Position numbers and translations under genes: made by a program. DNA of 64,000 bases from Dolichospermum sp. UHCC 0259 (GTDB lineage Bacteria; Cyanobacteriota; Cyanobacteriia; Cyanobacteriales; Nostocaceae): assembly GCF_009711935.1 (NCBI RefSeq), contig NZ_VIKX01000187.1:117959-181958 (forward strand), read 5' to 3'. Below the pieces are notes generated by a model. It ran no database searches. It saw nothing but the letters and a program-made list of their open reading frames with translations, and had not been told where the DNA came from. Shown here piece by piece: positions 27,304 to 36,241 of this stretch. Positions within the stretch are counted from its first letter, which is position 1, and the number at the start of each line of letters is the position of its first letter.

Positions 27304-30300
27304 ATGTCTTGCCCCCCTCAAAAGATAGACACCATAAAAAGTTCTTTGACGGAATTAGAAGCCCAAATTAATAGTTTTGAACAGGCTGTGCTGAAGTTTA
27401 TAGAGGAAGGAAAAATGAATTCAGGTAACTTAGAAAATTCGATAAATTCCATGTCAACTAAAGAAATTAATAGAAAACTGCACACAACTCCTATAGCTAT
27501 TATTGGCATGGCTTCCTTAATGCCTCAGTCGAGAACATTAAGGGATTACTGGCAAAATATTGTTAATAAAATTGACTGTATTACGGATGTTCCTTCTAGC
27601 CATTGGAGTGTAGAAGATTACTATGATCCTAATCCGAGAACAGCAGAAGATAAAACCTATTGTAAACGTGGTGGGTTTATTCCTGAAGTTGATTTTAATC
27701 CGATGGAATTTGGCATACCTCCCAGCATTTTAGAAGTTACAGATGTTTCACAACTATTGAGTTTGGTAGTTGCTAAAGAAACAATGGAAGATGCTGGTTA
27801 TGGCAACTCCCGTGAATTTAGCCGTGAAAATATTGGTGTAATTCTGGGTGTAGCTATGGGTAAACAATTGGGAATGCCATTAGCTGCCAGATTAGAATAT
27901 CCAATTTGGGAAAAGGTGCTGAAAAGTAGTGGTTTATCTGACGAAGATACTAAAAAAATCGTTGATAAAATCAAATCTGCCTATGTGAAATGGGATGAAA
28001 ATGCTTTCCCTGGAATGTTAGCAAATGTGGTTGCTGGCAGAATTGCTAACCGTCTCAATTTTGGCGGTACAAACTGTGTAGTTGATGCGGCTTGTGCTAG
28101 TTCCTTTGGGGCATTAAAAATGGCCATTAGTGAATTAGTTGAACATCGTAGCAATATGATGTTAACCGGTGGGGTAGACACCGATAACACAATCATGGCT
28201 TACATTTCCTTTAGCAAAACTCCAGCGGTTACTCCTAGCGATAATGTTAAACCATTTGATGCTAAATCCGATGGAATGATGTTAGGTGAAGGGATTGGGA
28301 TGATTCTTCTCAAACGGTTAGAAGATGCCCAAAAAGATGGGGATAAAGTCTATGCGGTGATTAAGGGGATTGGGACTTCTAGTGATGGGCGTTATAAGAG
28401 TATTTATGCCCCTCGAAAAGAAGGACAAGTTAAGGCTTTAGAACGGGCTTATGATGATGCTGGTTTTTCTCCGGCAACTGTGGGTTTAATGGAGGCACAT
28501 GGTACGGGAACGATGGCTGGAGATCCTATAGAATTTAGTTCTTTGCAGGATTTCTTTGGGAAATTTGACAGCCAAAAACAACATATTGCTTTGGGAAGTG
28601 TGAAGTCCCAAATTGGACATACAAAAGCCGCTGCTGGTACTGCTAGTTTAATTAAAACTGCCCTAGCATTGCATCACAAAGTATTACCAGCAACTATCAA
28701 TATTACTGAACCAAATCCCAAATTAGATATTGAAAATTCTTCCTTTTATCTAAATACTCAAACTAGACCTTGGATAAAGGCAGAAGGTGAAACTCCTCGA
28801 CGGGCAGGTGTGAGTGCCTTTGGTTTTGGTGGCACAAATTACCACGTTGTTTTGGAAGAATACGAACCGGAACAACAAAGTTCCTATCGTTTACATGGTG
28901 CTGCGGGTGAGGTGCTGTTTTTTGGTACTACTCACGGGGAATTAATTAGCAAGTTAGAAGCAACTTTAAATAATTTGCAAGTTGATGATGGGGAAAGATC
29001 CTATTCTCAATTATTGTTAGATTGTCAATCTCTAACTATTCCCAAAACTGCGGTCAGAATTGGATTTGTATCTGAGAATTTACAAGAAGCTTGTAAGTTG
29101 CTGGAAGTGGGAATTGGTTTATTAAAAAGTAAGCCTGATGCAATTTCTTGGGAACATCCTCAAGGTATTTATTACCGTTCTGCTGGCATGGATTTGGGTG
29201 GAAAAGTTGTTGCTTTATTCTCTGGACAAGGTTCTCAATACTTGGAAATGGGACGAGAAGCGGTGATGAATTTCCCTAGCTTGCGACAGTTATATGGGAA
29301 GATGGATCATCTGTTCAAGCAGGGTAATTTGCAACCGGTTTCTGAAGTGGTTTTTCCTCGTTCTACTTTTGATGAAGTTGAGAAAAAAGCCCAAGTTGCA
29401 ACTTTGCAAAGAACGGAATATGCACAGCCGGCAATTGGCGTTTTTAGTTCTGGTTTGTATGGAATTTTGCAACAAGCTGGGTTTAAGGCAGATTTCGCCG
29501 CTGGACATAGTTTTGGTGAATTAACGGCTTTATGGGCGGCTGGAGTGTTGAGTGAGGCTGATTATTTGTTCCTGGTGAAGGCTAGGGGACAGGCTATGGC
29601 TGCACCCAAAGACCCGGATCATGATGCTGGTAGTATGTTGGCGGTGAAGGAAGATATCAGCAAGATTGAACCGCTGCTGAAGCAGTTTCCAAAAGTAAGT
29701 ATTGCTAACTTTAATTCTCCTACCCAAATTGTTTTAGCGGGTCCAAAACTGGAAATTGAGAAAATCCAAGCTGCTTGCCAAAAATTAGGATACAGTGCGG
29801 TTTTATTACCTGTTTCTGCGGCTTTTCATACTCCGTTGATTGCCTTTGCACAAAAATCTTTCGCTATTGCAACTAAATCGGTAACTTTCCAAAATCCCCA
29901 AATTCCGGTTTTTAGTAATGTCACTGGTAAACAGTATCCGCAAAATGCAGCAGCAATTCAAAAGAACTTAGAAAGCCATTTGGCTAGTTCTGTGTTGTTT
30001 AAACAAGAGATTGAAAATATCTATGGGGCTGGTGGTTATTGCTTCGTAGAATTTGGACCAAAACGGGTGTTGAGTAACTTGGTAAAAGATATTTTAGGCG
30101 ATCGCCCCCATCTTACCATATCTCTCAATCCCAGTGCTTCCAAAAACAGCGATCGCTCTCTCAGAGAAGCCGCCGTTCAATTGCGCGTCATTGGCATGAA
30201 TTTGGGCAATCTTGACCCCTATAAACTTCCTGCCGTACTTCCCCCCGTTTCCACCAAAAAGACCCTCAGCGTCAAACTAACTGGCATCAACTACATTTCC

Positions 30301-32724
30301 GACAAAACCAAAAACGCCTTCACCGCAGCCTTACAGGACGGACACAAAATCAGTAGGGGCGCGGGGCCCGCGCCCAATATTTCCGAAATCGCGCCCAATA
30401 TTTCCGAAATCACACCCCATATTTCCGAAATAGAAACCCCTGTAATTGCCAAAATTCCCCCAACCAACGGACATAACGGCAACGGTAACGGACATAAAAA
30501 ACAACCCCTCATTGAAACCCAGTTACAGCCACAAATGACTACTACTGCAACCATCATCAAAGAACCCGTCCCAGAGTTGTTCGCACAGCAATCCATAGAG
30601 AAGATGCAAACACCAGATAAACTTGTAAATTGTCAACAAATTCTCACCAGCTTAGAACAACTTCTGAGCCAGTTCCAGCACAACCAAAGCGAGAATTTAG
30701 AAGTTCACAGCACATATCTCAACCATCAAATAGAATACGCCAAAACCTTCTTCCAATTAATGCAGCAGCAAAACACCTTATTTGCTAATGCTAAATCTTC
30801 CACTGAAGCCGCTCAAATTAAGCAAGTGATCATGGAAAGCTTAGAGCGGAGTATGATTCAGTTTCATTCCCAACAAGGTGAAACCCTACGTATTCATGAA
30901 CAATATTTGCGGGAACAAATAGAATATACCAAACACTTTTTCCAACTCATTCAAGAAGAATATTCTCAACTTATTTCTGACACCCAAGAAGCAGCACCCG
31001 TCAATATTAGTGTTACTCCAGAAGAAGCACCTGTCCCTCCCACAGTCACCATTATTCCCCCTCAACCATTACCAGTAATTGAGCCAAAAGTTCAAATTGC
31101 AGCACCTATTCTCCCAGTAATTGAAGTTGCAGAACCTGTAATTGCAGCACCAGTCATTGAACCTGAACCAATTATTATTCCCCAGTCCCCAGTTGCATTT
31201 ATCCCAGAACCCACACCTGTAACCAGCAATTTAAATCTGGATGATCTAGCTAACAATCTATTAAGTATCACCAGCGAAAAAACTGGTTATCCTATCGAAA
31301 TGCTAGAACTCGATATGGACATGGAAGCAGACTTAGGAATTGACTCCATTAAACGAGTAGAAATTCTGGGAGGATTGCAGGAATTATACCCCAACTTGCC
31401 TAAACCCAACCTCGAAGAACTAGCAGAAAAACGTACCATTGGTCAAGTTGTCGAATATCTGCAAGGACAACAACAGGTAACAGCAAAAATCGCACCTGAA
31501 CCCGCTATCATTCCTCAAGTTCCCACCCAGGTAATAGAGGAAGTAGCGCCCGAACCAGTTATCATTCCTCAAACACAGTTGATAGAGGAAGTAATACCAG
31601 TTTCCAGTCCCCAGTCCCCAGTCCCCAGTCCCCAGTACCAAGATTTAGGACAAACCCTGTTAAACATCACCAGTGAAAAAACAGGTTATCCAGTCGAAAT
31701 GCTAGAACTGGACATGGACATGGAAGCCGACTTAGGGATAGATTCCATCAAACGGGTAGAAATACTCGGAGCAATGCAGGAAGCGTATCCTGACTTACCC
31801 AAACCCAATATAGAAGAATTAGGCGACCTACGGACAATCGGGCAAATCGTTAACTACCTCCAATCACTGGTGGGAGGTGAAAAAAAAAAGCCGCACATTG
31901 ATGTTAACCCGGTAGTTGACCTCATCCCACCCGCCGTAGGGGCGGGGTCTCCCCGCCCAGAGGTGGTTGACCTCACCCCGCCACCGATAGTAGACCCTAA
32001 TCTTCCCCGTCGTCCGGCTCAACTTAAAACCTTACCCAGACCAGATTTTTTAGAAGCGCAGTTACCAGAAGGACACATTGGTTTAATTACAGATGATGGT
32101 TCTTTAACTACCACCAAACTAGCCCACGCACTACTAGAACAAGGTTGGAAAGTTGTAGTTTTGAGTTTCCCCCAATCGTTAGTTTCCGAGCAATTGCCAT
32201 TACCCGCAGGTGTTACCCGCGTAACTTTGGCAAACATGAGTGAACAACATCTGCAATTATTATTGCAAAGTGTGACTACTAAACACGGAGCGATTGGGGC
32301 ATTCATTCACCTGCACCCTCAATTTACACCGGAAAAACCTGGACATATTTCCTACCCCGAAGCAGAAAAGGCGATTCTTAAACAAGTGTTTTTAATGGCT
32401 AAACATCTGAAAGCAACTTTGAATAATGCCGCATCTTTACCAGGAAGAACCAGTTTTTGTACAGTTGCCCATCTTGACGGTGAATTTGGTTTAGGACATC
32501 AAACTAATTTTAGTGCGATCGCTGCCGGTTTGTTTGGTTTAACAAAAAGTTTGCGCTGGGAATGGCCACAGGTATTCTTCCGAGCAATTGACCTTAATCC
32601 TAGTTTAGATCCTCACGAATCTGCCCAATATATCGTTGCTGAATTGCACGATTCTAATCGCTATATTGGCGAAGTTGGTTATGGTGAGCAAGGGCGGGTA
32701 ACGCTGGTAGCTAAGGCTGAATAA
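27304..32724 (+). CDS. hglE: Heterocyst glycolipid synthase HglE, PfaA-like (KS-AT-ACP-ACP-partial KR)
   Basis: An 1,806-aa iterative polyketide synthase. It has KS (about 60-520) with Cys264 in DAACASS, His399 in EAHGTGT and His439 in IGHTKAAAG; AT (about 625-960) with Ser736 in GHSFGE; and a low-complexity linker with helical repeats. Two tandem ACPs follow, each with LGIDSIKRVEIL (phosphopantetheine Ser at about 1347 and 1481). The C-terminal 220 aa resembles the non-catalytic first half of a PfaA ketoreductase. The order is that of PfaA of PUFA synthases. It would condense malonyl units into the C26-C32 chain of heterocyst glycolipids. The linkers carry two 23-bp palindromes, a 21-nt tandem repeat and a CCCCAGT heptamer array, all in frame. 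In some relatives this may be two genes (hglE and hglF). Confidence 0.9.
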   Translation: MSCPPQKIDTIKSSLTELEAQINSFEQAVLKFIEEGKMNSGNLENSINSMSTKEINRKLHTTPIAIIGMASLMPQSRTLRDYWQNIVNKIDCITDVPSSHWSVEDYYDPNPRTAEDKTYCKRGGFIPEVDFNPMEFGIPPSILEVTDVSQLLSLVVAKETMEDAGYGNSREFSRENIGVILGVAMGKQLGMPLAARLEYPIWEKVLKSSGLSDEDTKKIVDKIKSAYVKWDENAFPGMLANVVAGRIANRLNFGGTNCVVDAACASSFGALKMAISELVEHRSNMMLTGGVDTDNTIMAYISFSKTPAVTPSDNVKPFDAKSDGMMLGEGIGMILLKRLEDAQKDGDKVYAVIKGIGTSSDGRYKSIYAPRKEGQVKALERAYDDAGFSPATVGLMEAHGTGTMAGDPIEFSSLQDFFGKFDSQKQHIALGSVKSQIGHTKAAAGTASLIKTALALHHKVLPATINITEPNPKLDIENSSFYLNTQTRPWIKAEGETPRRAGVSAFGFGGTNYHVVLEEYEPEQQSSYRLHGAAGEVLFFGTTHGELISKLEATLNNLQVDDGERSYSQLLLDCQSLTIPKTAVRIGFVSENLQEACKLLEVGIGLLKSKPDAISWEHPQGIYYRSAGMDLGGKVVALFSGQGSQYLEMGREAVMNFPSLRQLYGKMDHLFKQGNLQPVSEVVFPRSTFDEVEKKAQVATLQRTEYAQPAIGVFSSGLYGILQQAGFKADFAAGHSFGELTALWAAGVLSEADYLFLVKARGQAMAAPKDPDHDAGSMLAVKEDISKIEPLLKQFPKVSIANFNSPTQIVLAGPKLEIEKIQAACQKLGYSAVLLPVSAAFHTPLIAFAQKSFAIATKSVTFQNPQIPVFSNVTGKQYPQNAAAIQKNLESHLASSVLFKQEIENIYGAGGYCFVEFGPKRVLSNLVKDILGDRPHLTISLNPSASKNSDRSLREAAVQLRVIGMNLGNLDPYKLPAVLPPVSTKKTLSVKLTGINYISDKTKNAFTAALQDGHKISRGAGPAPNISEIAPNISEITPHISEIETPVIAKIPPTNGHNGNGNGHKKQPLIETQLQPQMTTTATIIKEPVPELFAQQSIEKMQTPDKLVNCQQILTSLEQLLSQFQHNQSENLEVHSTYLNHQIEYAKTFFQLMQQQNTLFANAKSSTEAAQIKQVIMESLERSMIQFHSQQGETLRIHEQYLREQIEYTKHFFQLIQEEYSQLISDTQEAAPVNISVTPEEAPVPPTVTIIPPQPLPVIEPKVQIAAPILPVIEVAEPVIAAPVIEPEPIIIPQSPVAFIPEPTPVTSNLNLDDLANNLLSITSEKTGYPIEMLELDMDMEADLGIDSIKRVEILGGLQELYPNLPKPNLEELAEKRTIGQVVEYLQGQQQVTAKIAPEPAIIPQVPTQVIEEVAPEPVIIPQTQLIEEVIPVSSPQSPVPSPQYQDLGQTLLNITSEKTGYPVEMLELDMDMEADLGIDSIKRVEILGAMQEAYPDLPKPNIEELGDLRTIGQIVNYLQSLVGGEKKKPHIDVNPVVDLIPPAVGAGSPRPEVVDLTPPPIVDPNLPRRPAQLKTLPRPDFLEAQLPEGHIGLITDDGSLTTTKLAHALLEQGWKVVVLSFPQSLVSEQLPLPAGVTRVTLANMSEQHLQLLLQSVTTKHGAIGAFIHLHPQFTPEKPGHISYPEAEKAILKQVFLMAKHLKATLNNAASLPGRTSFCTVAHLDGEFGLGHQTNFSAIAAGLFGLTKSLRWEWPQVFFRAIDLNPSLDPHESAQYIVAELHDSNRYIGEVGYGEQGRVTLVAKAE
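30353..30375. repeat. 23-bp palindromic repeat inside hglE
   Basis: GTAGGGGCGCGG-GGC-CCGCGCCC type element read in frame in the linker between AT and the first ACP; the encoded stretch is SRGAGPAPN. Same family as the copies at 20395, 27031 and 31936. Confidence 0.9.
30370..30432 (+). repeat. Three tandem 21-bp units inside hglE
   Basis: The unit GCGCCCAATATTTCCGAAAT plus C occurs three times, the third diverged (ACACCCCAT...). It encodes APNISEI / APNISEI / TPHISEI. It starts in the 3' half of the palindrome at 30353-30375, so the tandem array appears to have grown from it. The length is a multiple of three, which keeps the frame. Confidence 0.92.
31604..31636 (+). repeat. CCCCAGT heptamer array inside hglE
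   Basis: More than four copies of CCCCAGT lie between the two ACP domains, encoding SSPQSPVPSPQ. The same heptamer (complement ACTGGGG) recurs after argF at 54020-54045. Confidence 0.92.
31936..31958. repeat. 23-bp palindromic repeat inside hglE, second copy
   Basis: GTAGGGGCGGGG-TCT-CCCCGCCC in the linker between the second ACP and the partial KR, encoding VGAGSPRP. It differs by one base from the intergenic copy at 20395-20417. Confidence 0.92.
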
Positions 32725-32732
32725 TCTATATG

Positions 32733-32751
32733 GTGGGTATTAATTACCCAC
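32733..32751 (+). other. Stem-loop after hglE stop
   Basis: GTGGGTA-TTAAT-TACCCAC, a perfect 7-bp stem beginning 9 nt after the stop. There is no strong T-run, so it may be a weak terminator or an mRNA-stabilising hairpin at the hglE/hglG junction. Confidence 0.45.
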
Positions 32752-32794
32752 TATTTCAACAATTATTTTCTTCTTTTTAGGAGAATATGGATTA

Positions 32795-32844
32795 AATGAA
32801 CCACGAAGGTACGAAGGACACGAAGGAAGAAAAGAAGAAAGAAA
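32795..32844. repeat. ACGAAGG-type dispersed repeat, copy 1
   Basis: AATGAACCACGAAGG-x-ACGAAGGACACGAAGG followed by AAGAAA units. Inverted copies lie at 34707-34758 and 39641-39700, so three of the hgl intergenic spacers carry it. Confidence 0.85.
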
Positions 32845-32914
32845 GACGAGAGATAATTTCTTAGATTTGGATTCTAGTTGATTTTTGATATTTTGATTTT
32901 TTGCGAGAGGATTT

Positions 32915-34645
32915 ATGACTGCAACTGTTCAAGTTAGCCCATCTTCTGTCTTTGTTGTCAGTGGTGGTGCAAAGGGAATCACTGCTCAATGTACTATTAA
33001 ATTAGCTCAACAACAAGGTTGTAAGTTTATTCTTTTAGGTCGTTCTGAAATTACCACAGAACCGGAATATGTTCGTGATTGTTTGGAAGATTCGGCTTTG
33101 AAAAAGCGCATTATGGAAAATTTGATTTCTCAAGGTGAGAAACCAACTCCCATGATGGTACAAAAGATATTTAACCAAATTAATTCTAGTCGAGAAATTA
33201 AGAAGACTTTAGCAGCTATTGAAGCCGCAGGAGGAACGGCTGAATATATCAGTGTTGATGTCACTGATACTGTAAATTTAAAAGTGAAACTTCAGGAAAT
33301 TTCTGAAAAAGTTGGTCAAATTACCGGAATTATTCACGGTGCTGGTAACTTAGCCGATAAGTTAATTGAAAAAAAGACAGAAGATGATTTTGAGAAAGTT
33401 TACACAGCTAAAGTTCAGGGTTTAGAAAATTTGCTCAGTTGCGTTAATCCCCAGCAATTACAACATTTAGTATTGTTTTCTTCCGTGACTGGATTTTATG
33501 GTAATATCGGTCAAAGTGATTATGCCATAGCGAACGAAATTCTCAGTAAATCAGCCCATTTGATGAAACAATATAACCCCAATTGTCATGTAGTCGCAAT
33601 TAACTGGGGTGGTTGGGATAGTGGCATGGTGACACCACAATTAAAAAAAGCATTTGCAGAAAGAGGAATTAGTATTATTCCCGTAGAAATTGGTACACAA
33701 ATGTTAGTTAATGAACTACATCCAGCCTATCAAGATTATCCACAAGTTGTCATTGGTAGTCCCATGAAACTACCACCTGCTCCTTTAGGTTCAGAACTTC
33801 GCAGCTATCGCATTCGCAGACGAATGACATTAGCAGAAAACCCCTTTTTACACGATCATACAATTGCAGGTTCACCAGTATTACCAGCCACCTGTGCTAA
33901 ATCATGGATGGTAAATGGCTGTGAAGAACTTTATCCAGGGTACACATATTTTAGTTGCCAAGACTTCAAAGTTTTAAAAGGCATAACCTTTAATTCTACC
34001 TTAGCTGAAGAACATATTCTAGAACTAAAAGAAGTTGCCAAAGTTGATGGTGATTTTGTCGAATTTCAGACCAAAATATTGAGCAAAACCCCCGAAGGTA
34101 GAACTCATTATCACTTTAGTTCTTTGATAAAACTGGTAAAAAATATGCCAGCAGCACCCATTTATGAAGCAATGGATCTCAGAGAAGATAATATCGTCAC
34201 TGATACAGCCAAAGACTTCTATCAAAATGGTGACTTATCCCTCTTTCATGGTCCTGCATTCCAAAAAATTACCAAAATCTTAAATATTAGTCCAGAAAAA
34301 CTCACAGCCGAATGTTGTTGGCAAGAAATCACAGCCAAAGAACAAGGACAATTTCCTGTTAAATGGCATAACCCTTATATCATTGACTTGAGTACCCAAA
34401 CATTATGGTTGTGGTTAAATTACATCCATAAAGAAGTTTGTTTACCAGGACAATTAACATACTGTGAACAGTATCTAGCAGTACCATTTAACGTCCCCTT
34501 TTATGTTTCCTGTGAAATCATAGCCAAAACCGACACAGGTGCAACAGTCAACTTCATTATTCACAATCGTGAAGGAAAAATCTACTCCAAAATCTTAGGA
34601 GCAAAAGCCGTAATTTGGCCAATGAAAATGTTAAATAAAAAGTAA
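32915..34645 (+). CDS. hglG: Heterocyst glycolipid ketoreductase-dehydratase (KR-DH)
   Basis: A 576-aa protein. The first half is a PKS-type KR: SGGAKGITAQCTIKLAQQQ near the N-terminus binds NADPH, and FSSVTGFYGNIGQSDYAIANE supplies the catalytic Ser and Tyr (Tyr203). The second half is a hot-dog dehydratase with HDHTIAGSPVLPATC (His-x3-Gly-x4-Pro) and LFHGPAFQKITK. It would reduce and, where needed, dehydrate the beta-keto chain made by HglE. It begins where HglE ends in the PfaA domain order: the HglE tail looks like the structural half of a KR and this protein holds the catalytic half, as if one PfaA KR had been split. The symbol is by island order (E-F-G-D-C-A-B) and less certain than the domains. 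Confidence 0.82.
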   Translation: MTATVQVSPSSVFVVSGGAKGITAQCTIKLAQQQGCKFILLGRSEITTEPEYVRDCLEDSALKKRIMENLISQGEKPTPMMVQKIFNQINSSREIKKTLAAIEAAGGTAEYISVDVTDTVNLKVKLQEISEKVGQITGIIHGAGNLADKLIEKKTEDDFEKVYTAKVQGLENLLSCVNPQQLQHLVLFSSVTGFYGNIGQSDYAIANEILSKSAHLMKQYNPNCHVVAINWGGWDSGMVTPQLKKAFAERGISIIPVEIGTQMLVNELHPAYQDYPQVVIGSPMKLPPAPLGSELRSYRIRRRMTLAENPFLHDHTIAGSPVLPATCAKSWMVNGCEELYPGYTYFSCQDFKVLKGITFNSTLAEEHILELKEVAKVDGDFVEFQTKILSKTPEGRTHYHFSSLIKLVKNMPAAPIYEAMDLREDNIVTDTAKDFYQNGDLSLFHGPAFQKITKILNISPEKLTAECCWQEITAKEQGQFPVKWHNPYIIDLSTQTLWLWLNYIHKEVCLPGQLTYCEQYLAVPFNVPFYVSCEIIAKTDTGATVNFIIHNREGKIYSKILGAKAVIWPMKMLNKK

Positions 34646-34706
34646 AAATCTAAATTCCAAAACCTTGTTTGGTTTCCTTCTGTCAACCCAACCTACAATT
34701 TCCTAT

Positions 34707-34758
34707 CTTCCTTCTTCTTCTTTTCTTCCTTCGTGTCCTTCGTCCCTTCGTGGTTCAT
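34707..34758. repeat. ACGAAGG-type dispersed repeat, copy 2 (inverted)
   Basis: CTTCTTCTTC...CCTTCGTGTCCTTCGTCCCTTCGTGGTTCATT, the complement of the element at 32795-32844. It lies in the 224-base spacer before hglD. Confidence 0.85.
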
Positions 34759-34869
34759 TTCATCTTAATTATCCTCCTGCGTCCATAAATCCGTAAACAT
34801 TGGGGAATCGCGTAAATCCTAAATAACATAGGGAAAAGAGTAAATAATATCTCCTTCCCTCATCCCCCA

Positions 34870-36237
34870 ATGAGGATTTCAAAAGTGGAAAAAATAGCAA
34901 TCATCGGGTTATCTTGCCTATTTCCCGATGCTAATAATCCTGAAGAATTTTGGCAGAATCTCACCGCAGAAAAAGATTCCACATCATCCATAACCGTAGC
35001 GGATTTGGGAATAGATCCCGCTATATTCTACAATCCAAATAAAGGTAAACCGGAAAAATTCTACTTTCAAAAAGGTGGATTTATCCGCGACTTCAAATTT
35101 GATGCCAACGAGTATAACTTACCTGCGGCATTTCTTGAAAGCTTAGATAATACCTTTAAATGGTCATTGTACGCTGCCAAACAAGCCATCATTCAAAGTG
35201 GCTATTGGGGAAATCAAACTGCACTTGCCAAATGTGGCGTAATTTTAGGAGCTTTAGGATTACCAACCAAAGCTTCTAATCAATTATTTGCTCCTATTTA
35301 TCAGCAAAATATTCAACCTGCAATTGGTGAACTATTACAGGAAAAAGACTTTCATTTAGGAGGTTTATCAACCTCTACAAAAGTCTCTCCATACAATGCT
35401 ATGGTTTCCGGTTTACCCGCTGCCATAGTTTCCAAAGCATTTTCTCTATCTGCTACCAATTTCTGTATAGATGCTGCTTGTTCCTCATCATTTTATGCCA
35501 TTAAATTAGCATCTCATTATCTACAATCTGGCAAAGCTGATTTAATGTTAGCTGGTGCTATTAGTTGTTCAGATCCGTTGTTTGTCAGAATGTTATTTTC
35601 TGGTATTCAAGGATATCCAGATAATGGCATTAGTCGTCCTCTTGATAAATCATCACGCGGGTTAATTACCTCCGAAGGCATAGGAATGGTAATGCTCAAA
35701 AGATACAGTGATGCTGTTAGAGACGGAGACAAAATACTGGCAACAATTTGTGGTAATGGACTATCTAATGATGGTAAAGGAAAACATCTTCTTAGTCCTA
35801 ATCCTCAAGGGCAAACTTTGGCATATCAAAGAGCTTATTCTGAAGCTAAACTTAACCCCCAAACTATTGATTATTTAGAGTGTCATGCAACCGGCACTCT
35901 ATTGGGAGATACCACAGAATGCAACTCAATTGAAGAATTTTTTAGTCCATATCAAGCAGCACCATTAGTAGGTTCAACAAAAACAAATGTTGGTCATTTA
36001 CTTGTAGCTGCTGGCATGGTAGGCATAACCAAGACAATTTTAAGTATGTCTCATGGCGTTATTCCTCCAACTATTAATGTGACTCAACCTATAGGTTCAG
36101 AAAACAATGTTATCTCTCCACAAAACATTGTCAAAACGCCTACAAAATGGCCGAGTCAAGGAACTAAAAGAGTAGCTTTAAGTGCGTTTGGTTTTGGTGG
36201 AACAAACTCTCATATCATTCTAGAACAGGGGAAGTAA
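34870..36237 (+). CDS. hglD: Heterocyst glycolipid beta-ketoacyl synthase HglD
   Basis: A 455-aa stand-alone ketosynthase. Motifs are complete: Cys204 in IDAACSSSF, His in ECHATGT (about 343) and His in TNVGHLLVAAG (about 379), with the closing SAFGFGGTNSHIIL (about 436-449). It resembles the KS half of PfaC-type subunits. It likely forms a functional pair with the degenerate KS of HglC encoded 4 bases downstream, like a KS and chain-length factor. Together they would set the chain length or perform extension steps on the long hydroxylated acyl chain. The ATG start is preceded by a repeat-rich spacer. Confidence 0.87.
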   Translation: MRISKVEKIAIIGLSCLFPDANNPEEFWQNLTAEKDSTSSITVADLGIDPAIFYNPNKGKPEKFYFQKGGFIRDFKFDANEYNLPAAFLESLDNTFKWSLYAAKQAIIQSGYWGNQTALAKCGVILGALGLPTKASNQLFAPIYQQNIQPAIGELLQEKDFHLGGLSTSTKVSPYNAMVSGLPAAIVSKAFSLSATNFCIDAACSSSFYAIKLASHYLQSGKADLMLAGAISCSDPLFVRMLFSGIQGYPDNGISRPLDKSSRGLITSEGIGMVMLKRYSDAVRDGDKILATICGNGLSNDGKGKHLLSPNPQGQTLAYQRAYSEAKLNPQTIDYLECHATGTLLGDTTECNSIEEFFSPYQAAPLVGSTKTNVGHLLVAAGMVGITKTILSMSHGVIPPTINVTQPIGSENNVISPQNIVKTPTKWPSQGTKRVALSAFGFGGTNSHIILEQGK

Positions 36238-36241
36238 GCAA

